Shown: piece by piece, positions 1 through 8,598 of the stretch
How the letters are laid out: every line of letters begins with the position of its first letter
Numbering within the stretch: the stretch's first letter is position 1
Assembly: GCA_900471815.1 (NCBI GenBank)
Contig: UICE01000005.1
Span: 85,405 to 149,404 of the forward strand
Reading direction: 5' to 3'
Length of the DNA: 64,000 nt
From: Hyphomicrobiales bacterium
GTDB taxonomy: Bacteria > Pseudomonadota > Alphaproteobacteria > Rhizobiales > Rhizobiaceae
Program-made: the position numbers and the translations under genes
The notes under the pieces: generated by a model
Databases searched by the model: none
Told to the model about the DNA's origin: nothing
Seen by the model: only the letters and a program-made list of their open reading frames with translations

Positions 1-331
1 GGCCGTGGCCACGGCGGTCATGCGCAACGACCCGGTAGCCTTTGCTGATGAAGAACAGCATCTGAGCGTCCCAGTCGTCGGACGACAACGGCCAGCCGTG
101 GTGGAACACGATCGGCTGAGCGTCCTTAGGACCCCAATCCTTGAAGAAGATTTCAACACCGTCCTTGGTGGTTACGAAACTGGTGGTCATTGGTTCAATT
201 CCTTCTGGGTTATGGGAGGTTTGCTTATTAGAAGCCAAGGCCGGCTTGGCCAAAGCCAGGGAGATCGTGGCGCCGGTCAGCAAAACCTGCCGGCGGGAAA
301 GAGAAAATTCGCTGTCATGAGATGTCTCCAA
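1..331 (-). CDS. Tat-exported alpha/beta hydrolase, chloroperoxidase-like (3' end outside window)
   Basis: The visible N-terminal part reads as an alpha/beta hydrolase of the non-heme chloroperoxidase type: a strand-rich start ([13 protein letters not shown]), the oxyanion segment [12 protein letters not shown], then AHDRRGHG at the left edge, before the nucleophile elbow. An ATG at 190 would give a cytoplasmic protein. The frame stays open upstream to a TTG at 331 and adds a twin-arginine leader (SRRQVLLTG, hydrophobic stretch, then ALA), so I prefer the TTG start and a periplasmic location. It lies 56 bp downstream of the Dps gene on the same strand, possibly co-transcribed. The catalytic Ser, Asp and His are not in the window, so activity cannot be judged. 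Confidence 0.75.
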   Translation of the reverse strand, partial: METSHDSEFSLSRRQVLLTGATISLALAKPALASNKQTSHNPEGIEPMTTSFVTTKDGVEIFFKDWGPKDAQPIVFHHGWPLSSDDWDAQMLFFISKGYRVVAHDRRGHG

Positions 332-387
332 GATTTCGAGCCGGCCAAATCCATATCGGCCGGCATCGCCGTTGACGGCCGATATGC

Positions 388-906
388 TTACTCGGCGCCG
401 CGGGTGCTTTCGAACAGGAACCAGGCGCGGCGCTCGGCCTCATCGACCCAGTTTTCAATCAGGCTGGCGGTTGCAATGTCGCCATGTTCATCGCAGAGAT
501 TGTGAGTTTGCTTCATCAGCGAAACCAGCGTGAGGTTATCGTCGCGCAGTTCGGCCAGCATATCGGCCGGGGTCACGAAATCAGCATCGTTGTCGAGCAG
601 ACGCTTCGTTTTGGAGATATGGCCGATCGAACGGATGGTCGTGCCGCCGATCTTGCGAGCCCGCTCGGCGACGTCATCCGTCATCGCGAAAATCTGCTCG
701 CCCTGTTCATCCAGCATCAGGTGGTAATCGCGGAAATGTGGTCCACTCATGTGCCAGTGGAAATTCTTGGTCTTCAGGTAAAGCACGAAGACATCGGCCA
801 GAAGGGCTGTCAATGCGCCGGCGATATCGGTTGTGGCATTAGTGCCAAGGGCGGTCGGCGTTGCGAGCGGCGACTTGCGGTGTTTTTCAGCGAGGGTGCG
901 GTCCAT
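388..906 (-). CDS. dps: Dps-family DNA-protection ferritin
   Basis: A 172-residue Dps/ferritin-like protein. Dps dodecamers oxidise and store iron using peroxide and shield DNA in stationary phase. The family signature is clear: [14 protein letters not shown] carries the inter-subunit ferroxidase histidines, followed by [21 protein letters not shown] with the acidic ligands, and the length is normal. A lysine/arginine-containing N-terminal tail ([11 protein letters not shown]) may contact DNA. An in-frame ATG exists at 918, but GGAGA sits 7 nt before the ATG at 906, which I take as the start. It precedes the exported hydrolase on the same strand, suggesting a small oxidative-stress operon. 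Confidence 0.93.
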   Translation of the reverse strand: MDRTLAEKHRKSPLATPTALGTNATTDIAGALTALLADVFVLYLKTKNFHWHMSGPHFRDYHLMLDEQGEQIFAMTDDVAERARKIGGTTIRSIGHISKTKRLLDNDADFVTPADMLAELRDDNLTLVSLMKQTHNLCDEHGDIATASLIENWVDEAERRAWFLFESTRGAE

Positions 907-1129
907 GATGGTCTCCATTGGGGTTATGCGAGTTGATGGAAACTTTTTAGACGAGGCAGCTACCCCGCAATATCCAATGCTTGGTTAGTCGAACCCACAC
1001 CTTGGTATAGTTTCGCATCTCTCTCACTGAAGGTAGGTATTGGTCTTCGGTCCTCCTGAGAAGGCGTGCTGGGCTTCAGCCCTGGAAGTTGGGTGCCCCC
1101 TCTCCCGAACCTTGGATTCGCAATCCGGT

Positions 1130-1160
1130 AAGGCCATCCCGGTCACCCTGGGGTGGCCTT
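1130..1160 (+). terminator. Hairpin with T-rich tail ahead of the kinase gene
   Basis: An inverted repeat AAGGCCATCCC / GGGGTGGCCTT around a 9-nt loop (1141-1149) is followed by TTCCTTCTTT. It resembles an intrinsic terminator on the plus strand. No plus-strand gene ends nearby, so it could instead be a leader attenuator for the kinase gene at 1193, or chance. Confidence 0.35.
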
Positions 1161-1192
1161 TCCTTCTTTGGCGGCCAGCGAATTAAGTTTGC

Positions 1193-2851
1193 ATGGGAAT
1201 AGCCAACTTTGGATTTGCGTTTTTATGGCCGGGATGGCTTGATGGGCAATCGGCATCCATCTGGAAAATCGGCACATTGCGCGCGTTTGTTCTTGTGAAC
1301 CCAAAACAACGTCTGGCACCCTATGAGATCGGGGTCCTGTCATTCGCTTTTATACTCGCGGCCACCCTTTTTTATCTCGATACATTCACGGACATTCAAA
1401 GCGCACTCGCTACTCTCTATGTGATCGCCCTGCTGTTGTCGGCGGAAACGCTGACGGAAAAAGGGACGATGCTCCTGGCGGGCGTCTGCATCGGCCTTTC
1501 AGCGATTTCCTACATCGCAGGCCATGGACTGCACGGCGACCTGGCCGCTGCGCTTCGCCTGACGGTGGCTATCGCCGCAATGGTCATCACCTGCCTGTTA
1601 ATCATTCGAAACCAGCGTGCGCGTCTTGCCTTGATAAAATTCAACGCAGACCTGCAAAGCAGCGAGGAACGGTATCGAACAATCTTCGAACAGAGCCGCG
1701 TTGCCCTCTGGGAGCGTGACTACTCTCAAGTGCGGGCGCTGCTTATGAAGCTCCGTGAAAACGGCGTCTCTGATCTGCGGACACACGCTCGAGACAATCC
1801 CGGTTTCATCGCAGATTGCATCGCTCGCATCCCTACAGTCGCCGCCAACGCCGCCGCCCTTGAACTCCTCGGCCACGTCGACGCGCGAAATATCAGCTCG
1901 ATGCGTCGCTATATTGCGCAGGACGATACAACGTTTCTCGAACTGATGGTGGCAATATTCAATCAAGAGAGTTCTTTTGAAGGAAAAGGCTCCATCATCA
2001 CTAGCGACGGAACAACCAGGTTGGTTTTGTTGACGGTCGGGTTTCCAGAAGACGTCGTTAACTTCAAACGGGTCATCGTTGGCATGTTCGATATCACCGA
2101 GCGCGAGATGGCGCAAAAGGCGTTATTCGAAGCCCAGGCGGAACTCGCGCTTGCGTCGCGAGCAGCCACCGTTGGCGCGCTATCGGCATCGCTGGCGCAC
2201 GAACTCAACCAGCCACTCGGTGCAATTGTCGTCAATGCACAAACCCTTCAGCGCTGGCTAGACCGTGACCCGCCGGATCTAGCGGCGGTCACCCGGTCGG
2301 CCGAACGCATCGTGCGCGACAGCCAGCGTGCTAGCGACATCATCCAAAGTACCCGGTCGATGTTGAGTGAGCACACGCCCGTCCTCGAGACGATTTCGCT
2401 GGCCGATCTTGTCAGTGAGACAGAAGCATTGATGGAGAGCGAGCTTTCGAGAAACAGGATTACATTCGAGATGAGCGAGGCTTCCGGCATCACCAGCGTC
2501 CGTGCTGTCCGCATCGAGCTGCAGCAGGTGTTGATCAACCTAATCACCAACGCCATTCAGGCCATGGCCGCTACGCCGGAAGATCTTCGGCGAATCTCGG
2601 TATCGATCAACCCGGCAGATGGCCGCGCTGTCCGGGTCTGTGTCTGGGACAGCGGGCCAGGTCTCAGCGCAAACATTCTCGAAAAGCTGTTCAAACCGTT
2701 TTGCACCACCAAGAAGACCGGTCTCGGGATGGGCCTTGCCATCTGCCGCAGCATGCTCGAAGCCCGTGGTGGCTCCCTCACCGCCAGTAATCATACGGAT
2801 GGCGGCGCGTTGTTCGAAATGATCGTACCAATGGAGGCTATCCATGAATGA
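1193..2851 (+). CDS. Membrane PAS-type sensor histidine kinase
   Basis: A 552-residue histidine kinase. About four hydrophobic segments lie at residues 45-138, followed by a PAS-like region at about 145-295, then DHp and ATPase domains. The H-box is SLAHELNQPLGA with the phospho-accepting His near residue 326, the N-box is NLITNAIQAM (about 439-448), and the G-boxes are DSGPG (about 476) and GLGMGLAI (about 500). This layout is of the FixL type. Its end overlaps the response-regulator start by 8 nt, implying translational coupling and a cognate pair. The ATG at 1193 has no clear ribosome-binding site; in-frame TTG 1277 or GTG 1295 are possible alternatives. The signal sensed is unknown; the redox genes downstream suggest a redox or oxygen cue (inference). 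Confidence 0.9.
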   Translation: MGIANFGFAFLWPGWLDGQSASIWKIGTLRAFVLVNPKQRLAPYEIGVLSFAFILAATLFYLDTFTDIQSALATLYVIALLLSAETLTEKGTMLLAGVCIGLSAISYIAGHGLHGDLAAALRLTVAIAAMVITCLLIIRNQRARLALIKFNADLQSSEERYRTIFEQSRVALWERDYSQVRALLMKLRENGVSDLRTHARDNPGFIADCIARIPTVAANAAALELLGHVDARNISSMRRYIAQDDTTFLELMVAIFNQESSFEGKGSIITSDGTTRLVLLTVGFPEDVVNFKRVIVGMFDITEREMAQKALFEAQAELALASRAATVGALSASLAHELNQPLGAIVVNAQTLQRWLDRDPPDLAAVTRSAERIVRDSQRASDIIQSTRSMLSEHTPVLETISLADLVSETEALMESELSRNRITFEMSEASGITSVRAVRIELQQVLINLITNAIQAMAATPEDLRRISVSINPADGRAVRVCVWDSGPGLSANILEKLFKPFCTTKKTGLGMGLAICRSMLEARGGSLTASNHTDGGALFEMIVPMEAIHE

Positions 2852-3485
2852 TGCCAGAAAGCTCGTCAAAACCACGAGCAACGACACGCCTGTCGTTTAC
2901 GTCGTGGATGACGATCCCTCGATCCGCGAGGCTCTGGTCGATCTCTTCCTGTCGGTCCGAACGGAGGCGCAGGCATTTGAAAGCGCTCAGGACCTACTGG
3001 ACAAGGCCGACCTCAAGCGACCGGGATGCATTTTGCTCGACGTGAGGCTGCCCGGCGCCAATGGTCTCGACTTCCAGCTTCATCTGGAAAAACTTGGCAA
3101 TCAGATGCCGATCATCTTCATGACCGGCCATGGCGATATACCTATGACCGTGCGGGCGATGAAAGCCGGCGCGGTGGATTTCCTGGCTAAACCGTTCCGG
3201 GATCAGGATATCCTTGATGCTGTCACTGTGGCGTTTGGGAAAGACCGGGACGTGCGCCTCCAATCTGCGGCCAATGGCGCCGTTTCTGAGCTCGCGAAGA
3301 CACTGACCCGTCGCGAACACGAGGTCATGGCAGCGGTCGTCCAAGGCTTGATGAACAAGCAGATCGCCTTCAAACTAGGCATCAGCGAGATCACCGTCAA
3401 ATTACATCGCGGCAATGTCATGCGCAAGATGGAGGCACGCTCGGTCGCGGATCTTGTTCGTAAAGCCGAGCTACTTGGTCTGTAA
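2844..3485 (+). CDS. FixJ-family response regulator (REC + LuxR HTH)
   Basis: A 213-residue regulator: a receiver domain at residues 15-130 with acidic pocket VDDD (21-24), phospho-acceptor Asp66 in ILLDVRLPG, Thr94 and Lys116 (FLAKPF). A LuxR-type helix-turn-helix follows at about 150-213, with TRREHEVM and KLGISEITVKLHRG typical of FixJ/NarL. It starts inside the kinase gene (ATGAATGA overlap) and is surely its partner. It probably activates the downstream genes, but no operator could be identified by eye. Confidence 0.92.
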   Translation: MNDARKLVKTTSNDTPVVYVVDDDPSIREALVDLFLSVRTEAQAFESAQDLLDKADLKRPGCILLDVRLPGANGLDFQLHLEKLGNQMPIIFMTGHGDIPMTVRAMKAGAVDFLAKPFRDQDILDAVTVAFGKDRDVRLQSAANGAVSELAKTLTRREHEVMAAVVQGLMNKQIAFKLGISEITVKLHRGNVMRKMEARSVADLVRKAELLGL

Positions 3486-3576
3486 GTGGCAAAACCTAGA
3501 CCCTTGTATGGTACAAGAGCCGGTCTCGAAGGCGCATATTCCGGACTGTTGATCCAACACGGGAAGGCCAGAAAAA

Positions 3577-3948
3577 TTGTACAAAACACCAGTCATAGCC
3601 ATCGTCGACGATGATCGGTCGATCCGCGAAGCGCTTGACGATCTCGTTTTGTCCTGCGGCTACGAGAGCCGACTGTTCACGTCCGCAGAAGAGTATCTTG
3701 CTGCGCAGGATCGCGCATCAATCGACTGCATGCTCGTAGATGTCAAAATGCCCGGTCTCACTGGGCTCGAGCTCCAGGCTGTGCTTAACAAAGAAAATAC
3801 ACTAAAGCCGCCGATGATCTTCATGACGTCCTATAGCGACAAAAAAACAAGGGTGGCGGCAATGAATGGCGGCGCTTTTGCCTTTCTCGGCAAGCCCGTA
3901 AATTTTAGCCAATTGGTCCATTGTCTCGAACAGGCACTGAAGTCCTGA
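3577..3948 (+). CDS. Stand-alone receiver-domain protein
   Basis: A 123-residue CheY/FixJ-like receiver with no output domain. Acidic pocket DDD at 11-13, phospho-acceptor Asp55 in MLVDVKMPG, and conserved Lys in FLGKP are all present. The start is a TTG at 3577, preceded by GGGAAGG. It follows the kinase/regulator pair by 91 bp on the same strand and may compete for phosphoryl groups or act through protein contact. FixJ-type operons in rhizobia often carry such single-domain receivers. Confidence 0.87.
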   Translation: MYKTPVIAIVDDDRSIREALDDLVLSCGYESRLFTSAEEYLAAQDRASIDCMLVDVKMPGLTGLELQAVLNKENTLKPPMIFMTSYSDKKTRVAAMNGGAFAFLGKPVNFSQLVHCLEQALKS

Positions 3949-3972
3949 TCCACCCCAACGAGGAGTAAATCC

Positions 3973-4278
3973 ATGTCGCACGTTTGTTCTCACACATCGA
4001 CGATCCGAACGGTTCGGCCCAGAACGCTCGGCTGCGAGGAATGCCTTGAAACCGGACAGGCTTGGTTTCATCTTAGGCTCTGCCGCGCGTGTGGCCATGT
4101 CGGCTGCTGCGACCAATCTCCCGGCCGCCATGCCACAGCGCATTTTCATGCCACACAGCATCCTATCATTGAAGGTTATGATCCACCCGAGGGCTGGGGC
4201 TGGTGTTTCGTCGACGAGACCATGGTCGAGCTGCCGGACCAGACTCCGCAGCGTGGCCCCATACCTCGCTATTACTAG
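3973..4278 (+). CDS. UBP-type zinc-finger protein
   Basis: A 101-residue protein dominated by a UBP-type zinc finger (ZnF-UBP, the ubiquitin-C-terminus-binding fold known from eukaryotic deubiquitinases). Ligands visible in order: CSH at 5-7, CEEC at 21-24, CRAC at 37-40, GCC at 44-46, and a His-rich stretch RHATAHFHATQHP. AGGAG precedes the ATG by 5 nt. Stand-alone bacterial members are usually found next to thioredoxin-reductase-like flavoproteins, exactly as here (the next gene starts 53 bp on). Bacteria have no ubiquitin, so the ligand is unknown. Confidence 0.88.
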   Translation: MSHVCSHTSTIRTVRPRTLGCEECLETGQAWFHLRLCRACGHVGCCDQSPGRHATAHFHATQHPIIEGYDPPEGWGWCFVDETMVELPDQTPQRGPIPRYY

Positions 4279-4331
4279 ACCATCGGATCGGCAACGCATT
4301 TTCCCACCGTTTCAAGCCAGGAGCAAAATTG

Positions 4332-6005
4332 ATGGCGGATCTCAGCGCAAGACAGCACCAGATGTTTCCGGAGCTGAGCCCTCGTCAGGTCGAGGCGGCC
4401 AAACGTTTTGCCAGTGGCGGGCCGCAGCATTTTGGACCTGGGGAATTTATTTACAAGGTGGGCGATCACGCGGCACCTGCCTGGCTGGTGCTTGAGGGCT
4501 CTATGGATGTCTTTCGCCATGAAGGCCTGTCGCATGAGGCGCCCGTCACCACGCACGGCGTCGGCCAATTGTCGGGCGAGGTCAATCAACTATCGGGCCG
4601 CCCGACATTGGCGGGCGCACGGGCCGGCTTGGACGGCTGCACCGCGATTGCGTTTGACGCAGCTCATCTTCACGCCCTGGTGATTGGCTCGGCAGATGTC
4701 GGTGAGATTATCATGCGCGCTTTTATCCTGCGCCGTGTCGGTCTGATCGATTCCGGCGCGGGCTCGGTTCTGATTGGTGCTCCCGGGGATTCCGCACTTT
4801 CACGATTGCAGGGATTTCTCGCCCGCAGTGCCTTTCCCTACATCGTGCTCGATTCTTCCGCCGAAGGCGAAGGCCGTGCTCTGATCGAACGCTTGGGCAT
4901 CATCGCATCCGAATTGCCGCTTATGGTTTGCCCCAATGGCACCGTGCTGAAAAACCCGACCGATGCGGAAGCCGCAGCGTGCCTTGGCATGACGCCTGAA
5001 CTCTCACCCGGAAAACTCTATGACGTCGCCGTTGTTGGTGCCGGACCCGCTGGCCTTGCTACCGCGGTTTACGCGGCCTCGGAAGGGCTTGACGTCATCG
5101 TCATCGATGAACGTTCGGTCGGCGGACAAGCAGGCGCTTCCTCACGCATTGAAAACTATCTCGGCTTCCCGACTGGAATATCCGGTCAGGCTCTGGCCGG
5201 CCGCGCTTATAACCAGGCGCTCAAATTTGGCGCCGAAATGATCTTGCCTGTCGCGGTCGATAGTCTGGTCGCGCCTGAGCGCGATGCCGGTGTGTTGACG
5301 TTGGAGCTCGCAGGCGAAAAGGCAGTGACGTCGCGAACGATCGTTATTGCCTCCGGCGCTCACTACCGTCGTCCGGATATCGCCAACATAGAAAGCTTCG
5401 AGGGCAATGGCGTCTCCTATTGGGCATCTCCAATAGAAGCCAAACTCTGCGCGGGCGAAGAAATTGCCTTGGTCGGCGGCGGCAATTCGGCTGGCCAGGC
5501 CATCGCTTTTCTTGCGCCTCAGGTCAAGAAATTGCATCTCGTCGTCCGGCACCCGCTCGAAGAGACGATGTCGCAATATCTGATCGACCGCATCAAGGCT
5601 TTCCCCAATGTCGAACTGCACATGCACTGTGAAGTGGATGCGATAGAAGGTGATCCCGCCGGCGGACTGAAATCCGCCACCCTGCGCAATCGAGTGGATG
5701 GAAGCGAACGGCAGCTTTTACTTCATCATCTTTTTCTCTTCATCGGAGCTGATCCAAATGCAAGTTGGATCAGCGACCGCGTCCATACCGATGAGAAAGG
5801 CTTTATCGTTACCGGCCAAGCCTTCGATGCGCTTTGCGGCTTTTCCCGCAAGCCCCTACCGCTGGAAACCAGCCTGCCGAATGTCTTCGCCATCGGCGAT
5901 GTCAGAGCCGGATCAACCAAACGGGTCGCCTCCGCAGTTGGGGAAGGTGCCGCCGTCGTTTCCCAGATCCACGCTGCGCTCATTCTGATGAAAACTCCGC
6001 ACTGA
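4332..6005 (+). CDS. Thioredoxin-reductase-like flavoprotein with N-terminal cNMP-binding domain
   Basis: A 557-residue fusion. Residues 10-130 resemble a cyclic-nucleotide-binding domain (GPGEFIYKVGD, LVLEGSMDVF). Residues 143-225 form a small thioredoxin-like spacer. The remainder is a TrxR-type oxidoreductase with FAD motif GAGPAGLA, GGQAGASSRIENYLGFP and NAD(P)H motif GGGNSAGQ. The TrxR redox pair CxxC is missing: the matching place reads SYWASPIEAKLC. The enzyme therefore cannot reduce thioredoxin by the usual disulfide and needs another acceptor. AGGAG precedes the ATG at 4332; upstream in-frame ATGs lie inside the zinc-finger gene. A perfect terminator follows. The family is recurrent in proteobacteria and its function is not established. 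Confidence 0.87.
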   Translation: MADLSARQHQMFPELSPRQVEAAKRFASGGPQHFGPGEFIYKVGDHAAPAWLVLEGSMDVFRHEGLSHEAPVTTHGVGQLSGEVNQLSGRPTLAGARAGLDGCTAIAFDAAHLHALVIGSADVGEIIMRAFILRRVGLIDSGAGSVLIGAPGDSALSRLQGFLARSAFPYIVLDSSAEGEGRALIERLGIIASELPLMVCPNGTVLKNPTDAEAAACLGMTPELSPGKLYDVAVVGAGPAGLATAVYAASEGLDVIVIDERSVGGQAGASSRIENYLGFPTGISGQALAGRAYNQALKFGAEMILPVAVDSLVAPERDAGVLTLELAGEKAVTSRTIVIASGAHYRRPDIANIESFEGNGVSYWASPIEAKLCAGEEIALVGGGNSAGQAIAFLAPQVKKLHLVVRHPLEETMSQYLIDRIKAFPNVELHMHCEVDAIEGDPAGGLKSATLRNRVDGSERQLLLHHLFLFIGADPNASWISDRVHTDEKGFIVTGQAFDALCGFSRKPLPLETSLPNVFAIGDVRAGSTKRVASAVGEGAAVVSQIHAALILMKTPH

Positions 6006-6024
6006 GGCATCCAAATGTACTAAA

Positions 6025-6062
6025 TGAAACGACCCGCCGGCAAATACCGGCGGGTCGTTTCA
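6025..6062. terminator. Bidirectional intrinsic terminator
   Basis: A perfect 16-bp stem (6025-6040 with 6047-6062, arms TGAAACGACCCGCCGG and its complement) surrounds the loop CAAATA. It lies between the convergent flavoprotein gene (ends 6005) and monooxygenase gene (ends 6091). The A/T outer pairs give a T-rich 3' side on both strands. Confidence 0.9.
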
Positions 6063-6090
6063 TGAGGTAGGGATAGACAGCTGCAAGTGC

Positions 6091-7206
6091 TCAAATTGCC
6101 GACGCACCGAGCTGGCGACCGTAGGCAACAACTTCCCTGCCAACCACGCTGCGCTCGGCCTCGAACCGCTGTAGGGCGATAGGAAGGTCAGTCTCGGATG
6201 CGAGGCAGTTGCTCAACGCCATGACATCGCCGGCTGCTTTCGACACGCCCATCGCGGTGTGGGGCCGCGCGACGAAGGCGGCGTCACCGACTAGCACGAT
6301 AGACCGGCCAATCATGCGGGGCGCCTCGTAGTCGAAAATGCCGTGGATTGATGGGCTGGGTTCTGCTTCGACCGCCAGTGCAAATTGCGGCGGAAGCACT
6401 TCACACGCATCCGCACGCAAGGCCGTTAGGCGATCGTCCGACAGATCGCCGCGTGGCAGCGAAAACGCATGAGAGCGGTCGTCGCGATCGGTAAATGTGG
6501 CGGCAAGGTCGCTTTGCGGTACTTTGCGATACCAGACCCAGTTGTAACGCCGGCTGCCACGGTTCATCTCGCCCTTCGATCCCGGCACCAGATAGCCGAG
6601 CATATGGACGCCAGGCCGGACATGGAAGGAAAACCGATCGAGTAGCACTAAGGCGGCTGTCGGAAGGCTCGCTTCCGGGATCAGCCCGCGCCACGCGACG
6701 TAGCCGGAATAACGGTTTTCATTGTTGTTCGGATTGAGGGCGGGGCGCACCACAGAGCCAAGACCATCGGCGCCGATCGCCAGATCGGTAGCCTCCCGCG
6801 TCCCATCTTCGAAGACCAGTTCGGCACCGCTCCCGCCGTCCAGCACATCGATGACGCCCCGTCCCAGATGGTAGGTTTCCGGTGCGATACGGGCGGCCAC
6901 GGTTTCGAACAGCACATCCCAGGAGATCTGCGTCTGCGGCATCCTGACGGTTTGCGCAATGCTTCCGTCATGATTGAGATAGATGCGCTCCTTTGCCACC
7001 ACGCCAACCCGCGCGACATGCTCGCATCCGATCAGCCTGAGAATGTGCAGCAGGTCGCTCTGGCCGACCAGACCCGCACCCCGCCCGGCGAGACCGTTTT
7101 TCGAACGCTCGTAGATGCGAACATCGTGGCCGGCCTGCTGTAGCATGATGCCGGCGAAGAGACCGGCGAGCGAGCCGCCGACGATCCTAATCCGAAATTG
7201 TTTCAT
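6091..7206 (-). CDS. FAD-dependent class A monooxygenase
   Basis: A 371-residue flavoprotein of the UbiH/salicylate-hydroxylase type. It has the FAD dinucleotide motif IVGGSLAGLFAG at the N-terminus, the DG motif GADGLGSVVRP mid-protein and the GD motif LVGDAAFVARPHTAMG near the C-terminus, all in the usual order and spacing. GAGGT lies 8 nt before the ATG at 7206. Such enzymes hydroxylate aromatic or related rings using NAD(P)H and O2; the substrate cannot be read from sequence. It is 10 bp downstream of the MFS transporter gene on the same strand, suggesting a transport-plus-oxidation pair, although the transporter is frameshifted. Confidence 0.88.
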   Translation of the reverse strand: MKQFRIRIVGGSLAGLFAGIMLQQAGHDVRIYERSKNGLAGRGAGLVGQSDLLHILRLIGCEHVARVGVVAKERIYLNHDGSIAQTVRMPQTQISWDVLFETVAARIAPETYHLGRGVIDVLDGGSGAELVFEDGTREATDLAIGADGLGSVVRPALNPNNNENRYSGYVAWRGLIPEASLPTAALVLLDRFSFHVRPGVHMLGYLVPGSKGEMNRGSRRYNWVWYRKVPQSDLAATFTDRDDRSHAFSLPRGDLSDDRLTALRADACEVLPPQFALAVEAEPSPSIHGIFDYEAPRMIGRSIVLVGDAAFVARPHTAMGVSKAAGDVMALSNCLASETDLPIALQRFEAERSVVGREVVAYGRQLGASAI

Positions 7207-7216
7207 ATCCACGACC

Positions 7217-8439
7217 TCACTTCCCGACCATTGTTGCTGCGTGACCGCGCGGGTGAACCAGCTTGACCGCGAAGGCTGCGACCCCGAGAGCCGCGCCAAG
7301 CAGGCTAACGAGGTGCCAGCCGCCCTCGCCCCATGCAAACGTTGCCATCGCCGAACCCGCAGCACCACCGAGGAACATACCCGTCATGAAAACGGTGTTG
7401 AGGCGGCTGCGCGCATCGGCATCGAGCGCGTAGATGATGTGCTGGTTGGAAATCAGCGCACTCTGTATCCCGAAATCGAGAACCACGACGCCGATGATCA
7501 GCGAAACGATCGAGGCCCAGACGCCAAAGATGAGCCATGCCGCGATCGTCAGGCCAGCACCGATCCAGACCACGAAATGAGGACCGCGTTTGTCGGCAAC
7601 CCGGCCTGCCAGCGGCGCTGCGAATATGCCGACTGCACCGACGATACCAAAGAGGCCCGCCACGTCGGATCCAAGTTCGAACTTCGGCCCTGCGAGATAG
7701 AGCGCCAGAATGGTCCAGAATGCTGTGAACGAGGCAAACAGGAAGCCTGAATGGTAGTTGCGGCCCTGAGTGCAGGATGGCGTTTCCAGAGGTGGCCAAG
7801 TGATTGGAGCGCCCGATGATACCGCAGGAGCGAAGTCGGGCGGTGATGTGGAAGGACCGCGAACATGAGGCCGGCGGCAACCAGCGCCAGTGGCACACCA
7901 ATCCAGAACATTTCCCGCCAGCCCGCGTGTTCGCCGACGAAACCCGATAAAGTACGGCTGAACAATATGCCCGACAACACGCCAGCCATGACAGTACCGA
8001 TGGTTGCGCCACGCTTTTCCGGTGCTGCCAGCGATGCGGCGAAGGGGACGATCTGTTGTGCGACCGTCGAACAGGCTCCGACGATGACCGAGGCTGCGAC
8101 CAGCATCCAGGCAGACGGCGCCAATGCCGCAAGTCCCAGTGCTGCTGCCAGCATCACGAACTGGCCGATAATCATTTTGCGCCGGTTGACCAGATCGCCG
8201 AGCGGTAACAGCAGGAACAAACCAAGCGCATAGCCGAGCTGCGTGGCTGTGGGCACCATCCCGGTAATGGATTGGCCGCCGAACTCACTCTCGATGATGC
8301 CGAGCATTGGTTGATTATAATAAATGTTGGCAACGGCAATGCCGCCGGCGACGGCCATCGCCAGCAGCGCGACCTGCCCAATTCCGCCACTACGAGCATC
8401 CAGCGCCATCCCGGCCTGGATCGGTCCTGTCTTTTCCAT
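7217..8439 (-). pseudogene. MFS transporter, disrupted by a single frameshift
   Basis: Two overlapping frames together encode a normal-length (about 400 aa) major facilitator transporter. The first starts at 8439 (MEKTGPIQ) with repeated membrane segments such as NIYYNQPMLG and LLLPLGDLVNRRK, the loop motif after helix 2 typical of drug/metabolite exporters. After LRAATTIQA the correct reading (FLFASFTAFWTI) continues in another frame to a stop at 7217. The break is near 7744-7748 and is repaired by one extra base. It is either a recent inactivating deletion or a sequencing error; the rest is intact. It is divergent from the oxidoreductase gene at 8599. Confidence 0.8.
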
Positions 8440-8598
8440 GATCCTGCTCCATTTCCAATCGTGATCTGGCCACAAGCTATGCCGGATGGCGTTGCAGGCA
8501 CATTCAATGGAGGTCTACCCACACCTATACATCGGTCTAGGTTCGCATCGATGCGTTGAATGTTAGATTGGTCGAAACGTGATTGCAGGGAGACATCA

